NCBI RefSeq assembly: GCF_030406325.1
Contig: NZ_JAUEQY010000023.1
Coordinates: forward strand, 1-64,000
DNA length: 64,000 bases
Direction of reading: 5' to 3'
From: Actinomadura sp. DC4
Lineage (GTDB): Bacteria; Actinomycetota; Actinomycetes; Streptosporangiales; Streptosporangiaceae
Shown: piece after piece, positions 21,001 through 25,264 of the stretch
Numbering within the stretch: the first letter of the stretch is position 1
How the letters are laid out: the number at the start of each line of letters is the position of its first letter
Program-made: the position numbers and the translations under genes
The notes under the pieces: model-generated
What the model was told of the DNA's origin: nothing
Databases searched by the model: none
The model's input: the letters and a program-made list of their open reading frames with translations, nothing else

Positions 21001-23824
21001 CCGCCTCAACCTGTTCAACCACCTGCGGGAGGCCACCGGCGGCGGCCGGTACTACCTGCCGGAACACCTCTTCATCCCCGGCAACTCCAGCGAGCGGGCC
21101 AGCATGTGGCTGGAGGGGGACCTGAGCGATCCCCAGGTGATCGGCACGATGAAGGAGGGCTCCGGCACCGGCCGGTACTCCAAGCACCAGAGCGGGACCA
21201 CCGCCAGCGCGAGCACCGACCACACGCGCGTGGTCGGGGAGTTCTCGTTCATCACCACCGGCCAGACGGCCGGTCCGCACAACGGCCAGAACAACACCTT
21301 CGACATCGGGACGACGAACGGCCGCAGCACCGCCTTCGGCGACGGCACCGCCGGCACCGAGAACTACCGCCGTGAGCAGCACGGCAAGGAACAGGGCCCG
21401 CTCTACCTCGTACGGATGCGTTTCCGCGGCCGGCTCGGCGCCCAGAAGTTCCGGCACCACCTCTTCCGCAAGCGCACGCCGCTCGGTACTTTCTTCAGCG
21501 ACCCGATCACCGGCGACGTGTACGCGAACCTGTACCAGGCAGAGCTCGAGGAGATGCGGGCCGAGATGGCGGCGGCGAAGGCGAACGCCCGGCCCCGGAC
21601 GCTCGACTGGCCGGCCATGGACCAGGCGCCTCGGCACGATCTGGCGCCGCTCCTGTCCGACGCGGCCCAGGCCAAGCTGGGCGCGGAGCGGGCCTACCAG
21701 CACGTCGCCCGCCACATCCGTACGAACGGCGGCGCGGACCGGCCGGTCGTCCTGACGGCCGACGAGAGGGCGATCGCGGTCCAGGCGCACGAGACCGTAC
21801 TGCGCTGGGCGGTGCGCACCATGCAGGCCGACCTGGCGGCGGCGCGGGCGGGCGGCCGTCGGGTGGCGCCGCCGTACGCGCTCCAGCAGTACCGGCTTGC
21901 CCTTGACATCCGGCGTACGGTCGGCGGTTCCACCGAGTCCGTGGCGCAGGCGACGCAGGACATCATCAACGAGGTCAACCGGTGGCACACGGAGCGTCCG
22001 GGCGCCTCGTCCGCCGCCCCCCTCCCGCTGCCTCCGGAGGTCGCGGTCCTGGAGATGGACCTGACCTCGCTGGGGCGCAACGTCGCGCACGCCATCAACT
22101 CTCACGTACGGGTGGACGTCACACGACCGGACGGCACGGTGGGCCGGACCTGGATCGACCCCGACGGCGGAACGTACGTCCTGAACCCGGAGCTGACCCA
22201 CGTGGAGCGGGGGGCGGTGTGGGTGTCCGGCCCGGCCGGCGGCCGGTCCCGCTACTTCAGCTCGGCCATGGCCGAGACGCACGGGCTGCTGTCGCCCGCG
22301 CAGCGCGCGGAGGCGGACACGTACGGCCTCACCTACACCGACATGGGGCGGATCTATCGCCTGGCCCCGGCACGGCAGCAGACCTTCGAACAGGCCTTCG
22401 TCGCCGAGATCTCCGGTCGTACGGGGCGGCTGTCGTCGATCGCCCCGTCGGCGCCGGGGCTGCTGCTCCGCGCCGTGGACGCCTTGGCGTTCTGGCGCCG
22501 TGAGGCCGCCCTCCGGCACCGGCGATCGACCGACGAGGACCCGCTGGGCATGGACCTGGCACTGTCGGAGTGGGCGCACCAGGCGGAGTGGAACGAGGAG
22601 AGCGCGGCACAGATCGTCCGCGTCCTGCAGGAGACGGCGAGCGGCGGCTCGACCGGCCGCCGTCTGACCCGGAACGACGTAGGAACGTTCACCGCCCGAC
22701 TCGACGCCCTGGCCGCCGCCCGACGCGCCGCAGCGGGCAAGCCCGCACCGAAACCACCCGGGACGATCGGGTCGGCGAACGGGACGGGGCCTGGTGCGGC
22801 GAGCGGGACGGGTCCGGGCACGGCGAGCGGGCCGGCCGCTGGATCGAGCGGTGGTACGAGCGGCGGTGCGGATGGCGCGGTCGCTGGTGGCGGCCGTGGT
22901 CCGGGTGACGGCGCGGCGGCCGACGCGATGGGCGGGTCCAGTGCCGTGTCGGGCGGTGGGCTCACCCCGGCGCAGGATTTGGAGCTTCAGCGGATGGGGC
23001 TGGGCCTGGTCCGGGTGCTGGCGGGTGGCGACGACATGGTCAACGCGCTGGGAGCCGTGGCGGCGGTCGAGACCTCCTCGATCGGTGGCGGGAGGCCGGC
23101 GACGCCGGTGGAGCTGCGGATGCACCTTGAGAACGCGCTCACCGCCGACCTGGCCCGCGCCCCGGGCGACCGGCGACTCTGGCCGGTCCTCGACGCACTG
23201 GCCTCCGGGCCGGGACGGCCGGCGGCCGATCCCGCGGGCGCCGGCCACATGCCGACGGGCACCGGCCATGTGCCGACGGGTGCCGATCACGTGCCGACCG
23301 ACGACGAGCGTCGCGCCATGATGGCCGCGGTCAGCGCGCCCAGCGGTGACACGAGAGCGGCCGAGTTCACGCTCGCCGCGCTGGGTGCCGTCCTGGGGCT
23401 GCGGATCGTCGTGGTTCCTCCGTACGGTGTGCCGGTCGGTCTCGGGCCCGCCACCGGACGCCGGGTCGTCCTGGTGCGGTTGGCGACGGCCGGCCCGCAC
23501 GCCGGAGTCTGGGCCGCAACCGAGCCGGCCCCCGCCCCTTCGACCTCGACCGAGCCGACCTCCGCCGTTCCCGCGTCTGCGATCAAGCCGGCCTCCGCCG
23601 CCGCGCTCTCGACCGAGCCGGCCTCCGCCGTTCCCGCATCCGCGCTCTCGACCGAGCCGGCCTCCGGCGCAGAGTCCGCGATCGAGCCGGCCCCCGCGCC
23701 CGCTACCGTGACCCCCCAGTCACCACCCCCGCCCCCAGCATCCCCCAGGCCGGCGCCGAACGAGCCGGCTCCGGAGCGGAGGCCGCTGGCGAACCTGGGC
23801 GTCGACCCCTTCGCGGGCCGGTGA
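2..23824 (+). CDS. Giant modular secreted-toxin-like protein, 5' end outside window
   Basis: The reading frame is open from base 2, so the GTG at 119 is only the first visible start codon and the true N-terminus lies upstream. About 7,940 codons are visible. Order of parts: seven helical repeats (401-2140); a Pro/Gly-rich stretch (2150-2900); a coil-plus-beta module (2920-3410) repeated at 14848-15355; eleven units resembling the anthrax lethal-factor catalytic fold (3715-13915), three with HExxH; a metzincin-like domain with HEVLHYLGLPDEY (14408); a long beta-rich region (about 15630-22300); and an OTU-like tail (22960-23520) ending in a Pro/Ala-rich stretch. No signal peptide or membrane segment is visible. 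Known: actinomycetes carry giant WXG-like proteins of this type, linked to type VII secretion. Inferred: a secreted polymorphic-toxin-like or surface protein. The membrane lectin gene follows after 89 bp, probably in the same operon. The substrate is unknown. Confidence 0.85.
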   Translation, partial: KPAAKEGHSDPLTQADQVIDRATGPEGTRRPPSNTDYVSVRNQIARTIRTDGLKAAQAKAHELLQPRPPRPAAEPAGREPASPPKSSSGEPKPSASGDPKTAAGGGEQSGSGRPGGKQGAGKAGKPGKPGLPTRTPEQVAETARKIAHDGGLGEAEAAEWGKKFAAAQRDEGPAGVGKLHTELTQRITQAKHSPEQVAETARKIAHDGGLDEAEAAKWGERFATAHREGGPADVRKLHQELTNRISQVSLERLLQRPQGRRRPDLADPPDGPGRPGARPARSPEQVGEAARGAARDGGLGEDEAAKWGDKFAQAQRDEGPPGVAKLQRQLTDRITEVAANRDLKGPQGRRRPDLADPPVKPKKPGGLGARPERSPEQMAETARSTARDGGLDEAEAAKWGDEFAQAQRDGGPAEIKKLNRELTERIDQASLERMLKRPQGRRPDLADPSKKPGRLGPRPERSPEAMGETARDTARDGGLSETEAAEWGKRFAEAQRDGGPAEIKKLNRELTDRITEASVTRDLKTPQGRHRPDRADPPKKPAGSGRLGARPSRSPEEIAETARGAARGGGLGEDEVARWGERFAEAQRDGGPKAVAKLHKELTNRISQASLQRSLQKPHGRRPDPSDPPKKAGRPGGRLGARPARSPEEMAETASSTARLGGLDEDEAADWGDRFADAQRDEGPAAIKRLQQELENRITEVSVDRDLTTPHAPRPDPADSIGGRPGKPGGGKGRIGGGAPPGPRQKGPIGGGPAGAAGRTTDRGSGPPAPAKPRPEPAKDGGRDGTVPPTTGRRDDVPAAHEDETHSVRPSRQRTGEAGANRLTPSRTEVAPGPSHEEPAPQETGPGTDTSPAGGRPEVRTSSGPARPEPSAGSAAPDAGPAPQGHTVPGPAATGAPRAEDEPPATGAGDAAERPGGSGPQKTVPGEEPPVGTAPAPGRRMPEVEDRPVPTGSADPVETTATSRPQAEEEGLPAAYRRLQEAETAHQTAQRLAAAPGGQGTSEGEARLQRLADQVTQAKAAVVRNLAALDEPRIPPEAAGPAEEWTPPTVTGTYHPASSTVTLGGRERDPQQTARWIMRNTAYEPGDPVVLEAPGAGAGGPAGEPSFADEVATRLGGPVLAPHPTSDGYTVHPPRPLPAEPAEPAKPAEAARPGADAPAEEVTPTAAYGLYSVVGRPDDHPEHAAPSAPRGERRHLRDILRRAGRPRDARTTPESGGRRSETSTAGQRPPATSPDASALAAMPPEERASALEAMSPARLDAAAADRAFVDRLHDLLPPAEFTAAAAQLMIRTPPGTEEPARRRLAALITSMLQSPDSALTLLRSGYQVFVIPRNETVTSLAPWREYAGSTVDGASGQAWDEVRAVVGDESMAVGEEYLLGGATRMARLGTVTQPRGLSEVAHDFGQAIYRAGLQEEQLRLLQTVFDAAHADERAGRPAPWPGGPLRVPERPGKINSSARHAEDLFAEAATTWLGLNVLPDRYTRMPHNNGADWVRAHLPRLVPLLERTLGTDPQVTALVAMSHRDRVSELQGMSPEQRESLSSDPARVTQLRDLLTPAEFAAVAAALMIRAPAGEGRPVEAGRRLHALLSTALENPAVADSMLSAGHRVSVLPRGPEPGRGPAGRTTVAEESLLGGGSSPGHGEPATRTPDYSVVMSELARAVYGGGLNDDDRRLVEEAFAAERPAQINDVEGFFAELANAWLGTDGRTSPARVRADRPLLVPLLERIWGSNPQVARLVGMSPQDRAAELEYMPPELREDLASDPVAVARLRDLLPAPEFAAVAARLTIRVPPEVERPVTARRRLQAQAAALLQNPDVAERLLVAGYRMIVLARAESITSLERFDHLAGKPVGSDAINGYFDDFRGLTARGRKPVSTAPEEDIFGEAPGRRPGFTLIHEFAHGVFYNAFSEEDRGLIQEVFDADWAAERAGDPAPWPDGPLRGPGRTETNYSATNSSEFFSQLTNAWFGVNSGIAPQTGMPRNDGADWVRRHVPKLVPLLERTYGTEPQVTLPAPATDAEEVTHHAFRRLWERVEPSAPADEAARLTAMPPVDRAKALAEMSAGHRLAALASLSSAQRASLAADRAFVRHLRLLLANPRAFGDVAAQLMIRVPPAVRKPVQANYRLWEFLTTGLGDPAVTERLLTHGYEVFVIPRDESLTYLEPWRDRAGTGPGPGRSHEARSGLADRGAAIGEEYLLGGDTSIGHHEPVTERDGRLAATLVLAQAAYRIGLSDEDRRVVREAFDAAHADESAGRPVEWPGGPLRNPARPGEVNSSAQNAERYFAEIVATWLKINKRSDPHTGLPHNNGTAWVRANAPRLLPLLERLYGRLFGRPQTGIVEATLLAEMSHDERMSALEAMSPEHLSSMGTGLYFGKFLHQALPRAEFAAVAAQIMIRVPEGVREPVRVRRRLAALLTPMLQNPEAAVRMLSDGYRVFVIPRNAPLTSLEHWRARAGTSSHGVPWDEVRNVIAGRRLAIGEEYVSGGGTSIGDHDPVTRPRGYSMVTILFGASLYQRGLTDEQRQLLQTAFDAAHARERAGRPAHWPGGPLENPDRPGEKNSSAQDAEDFFAELGSAWLGTNTWPDPSTGLPRNNGADWVLDHLPRLVPLMEEYFGGDPQAMRLVSMTPEDRASAIESMAPEQRDRLAADPVAHRQWRHLLPPPEYGALVRLTGGSGSAPTTRRTDPSAGLPAQGTTSAGPYSVVGRPDDQPLHSAPPAPRGRRQPDAVPPAPESAGAFAADRPTRLLAMSPQDRASELDNMPPEVRESLASDPALVARLRRSLPAPEFAETAARLMIQVPPEVERPVTARHRLQGYLAAMLQNPDVAERLLKADYRVVILASGESLTTLERFGRLAGTPIRQDDHNGYYDDYRGLTRRGHRPASSAPEEDIFGDGYGRDAGSMVVHEVAHGVFHNVLSEDDLRLVQQVFDAKWAEERAGDSAQWPDGPLRGPGGLGRINYSATNSSEFFSQLTNAWFGVNGGVTLETGSPRNNGASWVRQNVRELIPLLERTFGADPRITVPAEPVQAVQAEDAAHDAFRRLWERADPDTPPDEAARLSAMDPLDRARTLTEMPSELRLSVLASMSPEQRAGLATDRVFVRHLRVLLQNPREFGDAAALLMIRVPPGVRQPVHAGFRLWELFSTALGDPAVAERLLTVGYELYVIPRGEARTVLTGGSAAIGEEYLLGGSVSTQGQAPVSPPDAQLTVTLLLARAVYRDGLSKDDRQSIREAFDAAHAEERAGRPVPWPGGPLRDPERPGQVNSSARDAEGFFAELAATRLRMNDRPDPYTGLPHNNGADWVRTHAPRLVPLLERLYGRRDGRPSTGIVDAVQLAEMSHEGRMSVLEGMSAEQHKTLAASLNFARYLRQSLSRSEFAAVAAQLMIRIPEGVKDPARARRRLAALLTPVLQNPEAAERMLSADYQVFVIPRNASVTSLEPWREQAGVATEGSSWDEARNVIADNRLALGEEFLFGGRTPIGDEGRVTQPRGYSTVMMLFGSAVHQYGLTAEQRRLVSTAFEAGHANEEAGRPAHWPGGPLENPDYPGEKNSSATLAGDFFAELGTAWLGMNVWPDPTTELPRNNGADWVLEHLPRLAPLMADYFGDDPQATRLIAMPPEDRASKIEDMSPEQRQRLAADPVVHRQWRDLLRPADHAAMIELLEEGATSAGPYSVVGRPDDRPTHSAPGAAGEDRRSGAVPPTPAEPAEPAEPAETDPADRLAAMSPQERASELDNISPEVREGLASDSALIARLRDLLPAPEFADTAARLMIEVPPEVERPVTARHRLQGYLAAMLQDPDAAERLLATGYRVIILPRTESLTSLGRWRHLAGKPLRRNTHNTYHDDNRGVTSTRNPKRSSAPEENILGEGRSLASGSTVIHEVAHAFHTNVLSEEERQLVRAVFDTNWAEERAGNPAPWPDGPLRGPDGTRPINYSATNSSEFFSQLSNAWFGTNEGTSSATRLPLNNGAGWVRENVRDLVPLLERVYGAHPHVTVPTDSAGTTDDENLTHLAFRRLWERSESDTPPTPADEAVRLLAMSPLDRAKALVEEMSLEFRLSVLGSMSPAQRAALATDREFVRHLRVLLRSPLDFGEIAAQLMIRVPAGVRQPVQAGHTLWELLTTVLGDPAVTERLLTRGYEVSVIPREDGLTSSAIAEGSAAVAEEHLLGGGISAGGHEPEPDGHPMVTSLLARAVYRDGLSEGDRRSIGEAFASAHAEERAGGPVPWPGGPLRDPERPGQVNSSARDAEGFFAELAATWLGMNDRPDPYTGLPHNNGAAWVRTHVPRLVPLLERLHAIETSRPATSTAQAALLAEMSHEDRTSALESMSPEQRASLGASPRFSNRLRESLPPSEFAAVAAHLMIRIPEGVVEPVQARRRLAALLTSMLHSPDTAEGMLSAGYQVFVIPRNAPVTSLEPWREHAGTSVADWPYDEERFARTPGRLAVGEEYLLGGGSSIGGGQAMTRSAGYSSVVAMLGLAVYRAGLLDEEAVPFRRAFEAAHDNEEAGRPAHWPGGPLENPDRPGEVNLSAGSSMDFFSELARTWLGMNVSPDPFTSLARNNGADWVLDHLPRLAPLMAGLFGGDPQLTRLLAMSPEDRASAIESMSPEQRERLAADPVVDLQLRHLLPPDEYADVVVRLALVREPGARVATPAAFADWESRRWDAPVARVATERTFDAGPRFLTGGSPEEVGRTVLVRENVQRIQAANGQWVRNHVVVLPVRPMPGVTPEQVALLENTLNEALTDHVNRGYQLPRSKDQLHVELKLVIQPEHGEAVELRPGVTQGGPHARSWGLDDERGVLTHEVLHYLGLPDEYRDPLSVFRRSANSRAVRRDGIMSDAPFHLSQGMPARYLQIIEDVVDATAVLYDHPLDPPAATSGKWAPAEPEVVGDPEDVPAHAAPPAPSTTVTKTATTTFETASGGTLGEWLSEATAEAQNDEPSAADAPEDLGTAVHRLNKAERAHRTALAEGLSGVGSSDPAARLERLREQIAEAEDAVARSTMADGAPERPEGEYGGAPPEPEDGHEVAILDGDYDPDTASLFVDGVWRDAERTARWLGRNTIFEPGDQVVLADPRTGLPGPGGGSSFAALLATASRGQVSTPPPAGHGTDWIVHDPGAEPAEAAEEDTTAGRADGAEAPGTTGSEAAGDGEPATAKPRGKAVHWTDENDGEPAGEGGGGRPDGGSPQNASAQDGSRQHDPGQHGSTPAVPMSVEEVLEHTRVGMLGDRPVVVGLSETPAMMRGFTPGRIQELGGLVPPQTVFLVVQIEDGEVRIGDRPVPLTTLAAAIAATAPGYQPFILADGSAEIAGPLADVTQGPVLIAPHGARFDPQNATLTAVSGRSRSVPTGPRFSGHFRLYMPGEPEGEAIMSVLTGTPASGDDLAATTSQTPKPQMPAPKDDKNASPPAPPAVNGMRPTTVDPAALSIGVPRAGLPYMPQLIRSIKAALAAEGLTISEEQKLILIQRLLSNFPYTLGDSGDDRNTSGLMVPLGDAEMLVTFDPDDPHTVENPAGSTTGPSTLPAPDGKHTAVDTINAAYATGAHVETHTGQTGQTKGALALTFGIGATPHVLQVVKVGGSVSGVANQSNRSSSHVADAETGHVEDSRIESTLVAFRPNISFKVRTTKNGPAPDWQDVTPTRVADPGTERLLLWIPEPYLGDPPADQVTATGPGVKKDRLPKHFYASGLTNLPVLFDEIIGTLASQGLKLKIGSTPRNELLQKLWNLNTHLGTAVNDKRRGYKFTLHGKRGKELATIQVHSERLGVVRTVGKTSNKVHVEDVSTQIDGTSGGHTLSHSSTVTPLSAEIDLVPSPVKNKDVGVGVNAYASYTSTKSDTTSAGRTGLWVHVSRYAGYTAGYKTRFAHSAKVSVRGGSTKPSSRRTTRKVIGEALIRAAEPEAFEHGLPVDRDALKTPPAAGVNTVPYAADAVRNTGRKPTDPRTKAAPPHLVAGEGIGKGLIKVSDQTVDALHAALTTEFKGTGFLPEDGADPFAGEHWYTHGRKLSSRADNQDLLDKLVSHQGLNSHYDLIHQDGMTFTLRLRRGGAGIDLDVDSAKVTIAAKRRPGRRPRFLRTVNEYHLVNLAMGMDTAGQSTSHSRKIAVGVKFKVLFRFLKSALFGAEFQRTAGATDSVSYLNNRPELLEAPQDDPENPADEWELTSDYEVKVEYQHSGRTGKINKGRRDRTLPRILNQKAVAQVLSIGHPVSPLPAEMSPSELRNSKRPTPSSVLDQGVVYHTNTTGLRAAAAGMLRDLVGAAGAADRDVSTFAGLTEIRAHLKEIENGEYTTDRLFESGIFRDTFGALDISASLGPSTFAGATTSKYVMGLIYLKLLEFKLSDLKSSGFTWEQLDLAFGGLAGDSAHRAGQPGTTGIAGLSGEWDFSRRWQLNNSRTGGGTGGKELIQLNFNRAYLFTADADFLVRGRQEKRAKFLPSDTKRPKPKHVKGRRTMYLLSEPEALKQYADGVVPISDAQLTDAMTRWRNGELRLPGDVAAGLLTRWRTDLAGRPKPAVDELAFVDGLGRDVAQIHDAGGARVTSAQVRRDFATAFGRGLAEPRNPDAALAMPNDLVAYANGGPALSSRRLTKAVTAWRAGALRLTGDVAAGVLLRWAKEDPGVAGMDLDDLVQALAHRHTQEASPIRDAGVRKRFNETFQRELPDPPIAFGEVELPEYFTREDEGGNFLGHSGIEKYSHRNGKSTYQIVKEQIDKVAPGMLTAGAEIWDGKGRVIGRSQGAVDALQGMFAEHRDLAMLEELLASGGHSIYLVNSTGWLLSDVVEVNLASVLTSQGDVRDFRPNTGTEVYSHGYKYQAKSSSRDGAQTWTFVKVASGGVERTTASDNVNLKVSEGHHRGTTRSEVGVTEQTIYDWSGAYLVGFEHELTVSVRRLDMSGRPLNNWLQHGFDRWTKHSATSSVTVPGDLNLLVPRSITEGGVVRGPNPLPDLRPLPDLPGNAFITGAMLDDALPIGRELLKKIFKPDVVDRLFRIDVHDGKTRTSLSLPMALSRLNLFNHLREATGGGRYYLPEHLFIPGNSSERASMWLEGDLSDPQVIGTMKEGSGTGRYSKHQSGTTASASTDHTRVVGEFSFITTGQTAGPHNGQNNTFDIGTTNGRSTAFGDGTAGTENYRREQHGKEQGPLYLVRMRFRGRLGAQKFRHHLFRKRTPLGTFFSDPITGDVYANLYQAELEEMRAEMAAAKANARPRTLDWPAMDQAPRHDLAPLLSDAAQAKLGAERAYQHVARHIRTNGGADRPVVLTADERAIAVQAHETVLRWAVRTMQADLAAARAGGRRVAPPYALQQYRLALDIRRTVGGSTESVAQATQDIINEVNRWHTERPGASSAAPLPLPPEVAVLEMDLTSLGRNVAHAINSHVRVDVTRPDGTVGRTWIDPDGGTYVLNPELTHVERGAVWVSGPAGGRSRYFSSAMAETHGLLSPAQRAEADTYGLTYTDMGRIYRLAPARQQTFEQAFVAEISGRTGRLSSIAPSAPGLLLRAVDALAFWRREAALRHRRSTDEDPLGMDLALSEWAHQAEWNEESAAQIVRVLQETASGGSTGRRLTRNDVGTFTARLDALAAARRAAAGKPAPKPPGTIGSANGTGPGAASGTGPGTASGPAAGSSGGTSGGADGAVAGGGRGPGDGAAADAMGGSSAVSGGGLTPAQDLELQRMGLGLVRVLAGGDDMVNALGAVAAVETSSIGGGRPATPVELRMHLENALTADLARAPGDRRLWPVLDALASGPGRPAADPAGAGHMPTGTGHVPTGADHVPTDDERRAMMAAVSAPSGDTRAAEFTLAALGAVLGLRIVVVPPYGVPVGLGPATGRRVVLVRLATAGPHAGVWAATEPAPAPSTSTEPTSAVPASAIKPASAAALSTEPASAVPASALSTEPASGAESAIEPAPAPATVTPQSPPPPPASPRPAPNEPAPERRPLANLGVDPFAGR
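401..2140 (+). repeat. Seven tandem helical repeats of about 60-95 residues in the giant protein
   Basis: Seven copies begin near 404, 578, 845, 1121, 1385, 1658 and 1937. Each opens with SPEQxAETAR and continues with ARDGGLxEAEAAxWGxxFA, then QRDxGP, then KLxxELTxRI. Copies 2-7 end in a basic, proline-rich linker (PQGRRRPDLADPP-like); the first copy lacks this linker. The pattern predicts short amphipathic helices joined by disordered spacers. I do not recognise the family; a stalk or binding array is a guess. Confidence 0.85.
2920..3410 (+). other. Coil-beta module, first copy (giant protein)
   Basis: This stretch encodes a helix (YRRLQEAETAHQTAQRL...RLQRLADQVTQAKAAVVR) followed by a small beta domain containing GTYHPASSTVTLGG, TARWIMRNTAYEPGDPVVL and a final TVHPP. 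A clearly homologous second copy at 14848-15355 has HRLNKAERAHRTAL, TARWLGRNTIFEPGDQVVL and IVHDPG. The two copies bracket the whole protease array, which suggests a boundary module. No known family was recognised. Confidence 0.7.
5210..8090 (+). repeat. ATLF-like protease triplet I (units 3-5)
   Basis: First full A-B-C triplet. Unit A contains HEFAH (5693-5707) and, about 60 residues later, NYSATNSSEFFSQL. This matches the lethal-factor layout of HExxH, a catalytic Tyr, then a zinc-binding Glu in an EFF motif. Units B (from 6136) and C (from 7018) keep the AEFF/AERYF-like glutamate but have lost HExxH and carry NSSAQ in place of NYSAT. A helical (A/S)xMSPxxRAS...(L/P)xxEFAxxAAxLMI leader precedes each unit. 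Two degenerate units (3715, 4551) lie upstream of this triplet. Confidence 0.8.
8233..10990 (+). repeat. ATLF-like protease triplet II (units 6-8)
   Basis: Second A-B-C triplet, about 3.0 kb downstream of the first. Unit A carries HEVAH at 8717-8731 and NYSATNSSEFFSQL. Units B (from 9170) and C (from 10000) are degenerate at the same positions as in triplet I. It is preceded by the linker PYSVVGRPDDQPLHSAP, also present in front of triplet III and, in variant form, at about 3505. Equivalent units match each other across triplets better than they match their neighbours, as expected if the block was amplified as a triplet. Confidence 0.8.
11156..13915 (+). repeat. ATLF-like protease triplet III (units 9-11)
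   Basis: Third A-B-C triplet, about 2.9 kb downstream of the second. Unit A carries HEVAH at 11639-11653 and NYSATNSSEFFSQL. Units B (from 12101) and C (from 12928) lack HExxH. The linker PYSVVGRPDDRPTHSAP precedes it. The last unit runs into the metzincin-like domain. Confidence 0.8.
13930..14630 (+). other. Metzincin-like metalloprotease domain (giant protein)
   Basis: HEVLHYLGLPDEY is encoded at 14408-14446 and fits HExxHxxGxxD, the snapalysin-type variant of the metzincin zinc motif with Asp as third ligand. A GIMSD sequence about 35 residues later can serve as the Met-turn. Unlike the upstream units, this domain occurs once and its motif looks complete, so it is probably active. The fold assignment rests on motifs only. 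Confidence 0.7.
22960..23520 (+). other. OTU-like C-terminal domain lacking the expected cysteine
   Basis: The layout resembles OTU-type cysteine peptidase domains at the ends of actinobacterial giant proteins: a GGDDMVNALGAV segment where GDGxCxxxAL is normal, then TPVELRMHLENALTADL, then LAALGAVLGLRIVVVPPYG and VVLVRL...HAGVWAA. The nucleophile position appears to be Met or Val rather than Cys, so it is probably not a protease. This is inferred from pattern similarity only. A Pro/Ala-rich low-complexity tail follows. Confidence 0.4.
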
Positions 23825-23913
23825 GAGCCATCGAGTGAGCGACCGATGAGGACACAGGAAAGAAAGCCGACGCAGTGGTACATCGCCCGACCCACGCACC
23901 ATGAGGAAGCACA

Positions 23914-25026
23914 GTGAGTGAGCAGAATCAGAACGAGCGGCGCCAGGAACGCGCGAACCTCGTCAACGCCTTCAACCGGCGTGTGTGGCAGCCGTCCGAG
24001 CAGCCGCAACTGGCCCCGCGAGTCCTCGCGGGCGGTGTCGCGCTGATCCTGGTGGCCGGGGCGGCGTTCGGCATCGGTGCGATGAAGTCCTACAGCGACA
24101 AGAAGTCCGCGGACGAGAAGGCGAAACAGGCGGCGTTGTCGACGCGTAACGGTTCGTCGTCCTCCAACGGGAACCTGTCGCGTACGCCGGTGCCCACCGC
24201 ACCCGCCGGCGGGGGTGGTGGTGCCGCCCCGTCCTCGCGCGCACCGCACGCTCCCGCCCTGCCCCGGGCGGCCGCCCCGCGGCAGAGCCCGGCGGAGCAC
24301 CGCACACCCCACACGAACAGCCCCTCACCAACGGCCTCGGCGTCGCCGGAGGCGGAGCACCTCTCCGACACGGACCTGAAGCGCCTCGCCACCTTCGCCG
24401 CCCAGCAGGGCGGCGAAACGGCTCCCCACATGCCACGCCCGGAGGACGACAAGACTCCGGCGCCGAGCACCAGCCCGTCCGGGACTCCCAAGGCCAAGGC
24501 CAAGGACTCCGCCCCGGCCAAGGCCGCGAAGGCCAAGCGGCCCAGCGCCGGCGGGAACCTCATGTCGAGCGTCCTGGTCAGGAACGTGAAGTCGGGCATG
24601 TGCCTCGACCTGCCCGGCAACGGTAACGGCAGCGCGGGCGGAGAGGTCAAGCCGTCCGGCTGCAACGGGTCGAGCGGCGACAACCAGCTGTGGGACCTGG
24701 TGACGAGCCAGCGCGGAGCGGGCCCGGGCGGGTCCGACCTGTTCGTCATCCGCAACAGCAAGGACCGTCTCTGCCTCGACCTGCCCGGCAGCGGTGCCGC
24801 ATCCAACCAGGCCCTGGTGTCGGAAGGGTCCTGCGTCGCGGGCGGCGGCGACAACCAGCGGTGGTACCTCGACAAGAAGGCGAGCGGCCAGTACTGGGTC
24901 CGCAACTACTCCAGCAGCGGGCTGTGCCTGGACGTCTCCGGCAACGGGGCCTCCGGGATCAAGGACCCGTGGATCAGCATCTACACGTGCAGCCTCACCG
25001 ACGACCACCTGTGGTCCTTCTCCTGA
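23914..25026 (+). CDS. Membrane-anchored ricin-type (beta-trefoil) lectin protein
   Basis: 370 residues from a GTG preceded by GAGGAA. The cytoplasmic N-terminus (about 35 residues, NRRVWQPSEQPQLAPR) is followed by one membrane helix (about residues 42-62), a long Ser/Pro/Ala-rich spacer (65-205) and a C-terminal beta-trefoil domain (about 215-370). Three repeats carry MCLDLPGNGNG, LCLDLPGSG and LCLDVSGNG, and QxW-type ends DNQLWDL, DNQRWYL and DHLWSF. The family binds carbohydrate. The orientation suggests an N-in membrane anchor with the lectin outside. The gene lies 89 bp after the giant gene, with no terminator between, so the two may act together at the cell envelope. Confidence 0.85.
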   Translation: MSEQNQNERRQERANLVNAFNRRVWQPSEQPQLAPRVLAGGVALILVAGAAFGIGAMKSYSDKKSADEKAKQAALSTRNGSSSSNGNLSRTPVPTAPAGGGGGAAPSSRAPHAPALPRAAAPRQSPAEHRTPHTNSPSPTASASPEAEHLSDTDLKRLATFAAQQGGETAPHMPRPEDDKTPAPSTSPSGTPKAKAKDSAPAKAAKAKRPSAGGNLMSSVLVRNVKSGMCLDLPGNGNGSAGGEVKPSGCNGSSGDNQLWDLVTSQRGAGPGGSDLFVIRNSKDRLCLDLPGSGAASNQALVSEGSCVAGGGDNQRWYLDKKASGQYWVRNYSSSGLCLDVSGNGASGIKDPWISIYTCSLTDDHLWSFS

Positions 25027-25067
25027 GCACCTAGGCAGCAGCGGCGGCGGCCGCGCGGGGCAGACGC

Positions 25068-25112
25068 CTCGGTGTCCGGGCTCCGTACGATCGGCAGATC
25101 CCGGGCACCGAG
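25068..25112. terminator. Bidirectional hairpin between convergent genes
   Basis: Arms 25068-25080 (CTCGGTGTCCGGG) and 25100-25112 (CCCGGGCACCGAG) pair over 13 bp with one G-T wobble around a 19-nt loop. The hairpin lies 42 nt after the lectin gene stop and ahead of the convergent DUF4132 stop. No T-run follows, which is usual in high-GC actinomycetes. The rest of 25027-25264 shows nothing else. Confidence 0.55.
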
Positions 25113-25264
25113 CCCCCTCGCGCGGCGGCGGCTCGACGTGAGCCCATGCCGCGCTCATGCCGCCGCCGACCACCAGGATCTCGAACCCGGGACGGTCGTG
25201 GCCCATCGCGCGGACGGCCGCGCGCCGATGGCCGTCGCGGTGCCGAGCCCGACGTTCGTGCTGG

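Noticed and set aside
13817-23500. Two further long minus-strand frames (1,561 and 1,650 codons)
   Set aside because: Antisense shadows of the giant gene with biased composition and no motifs.
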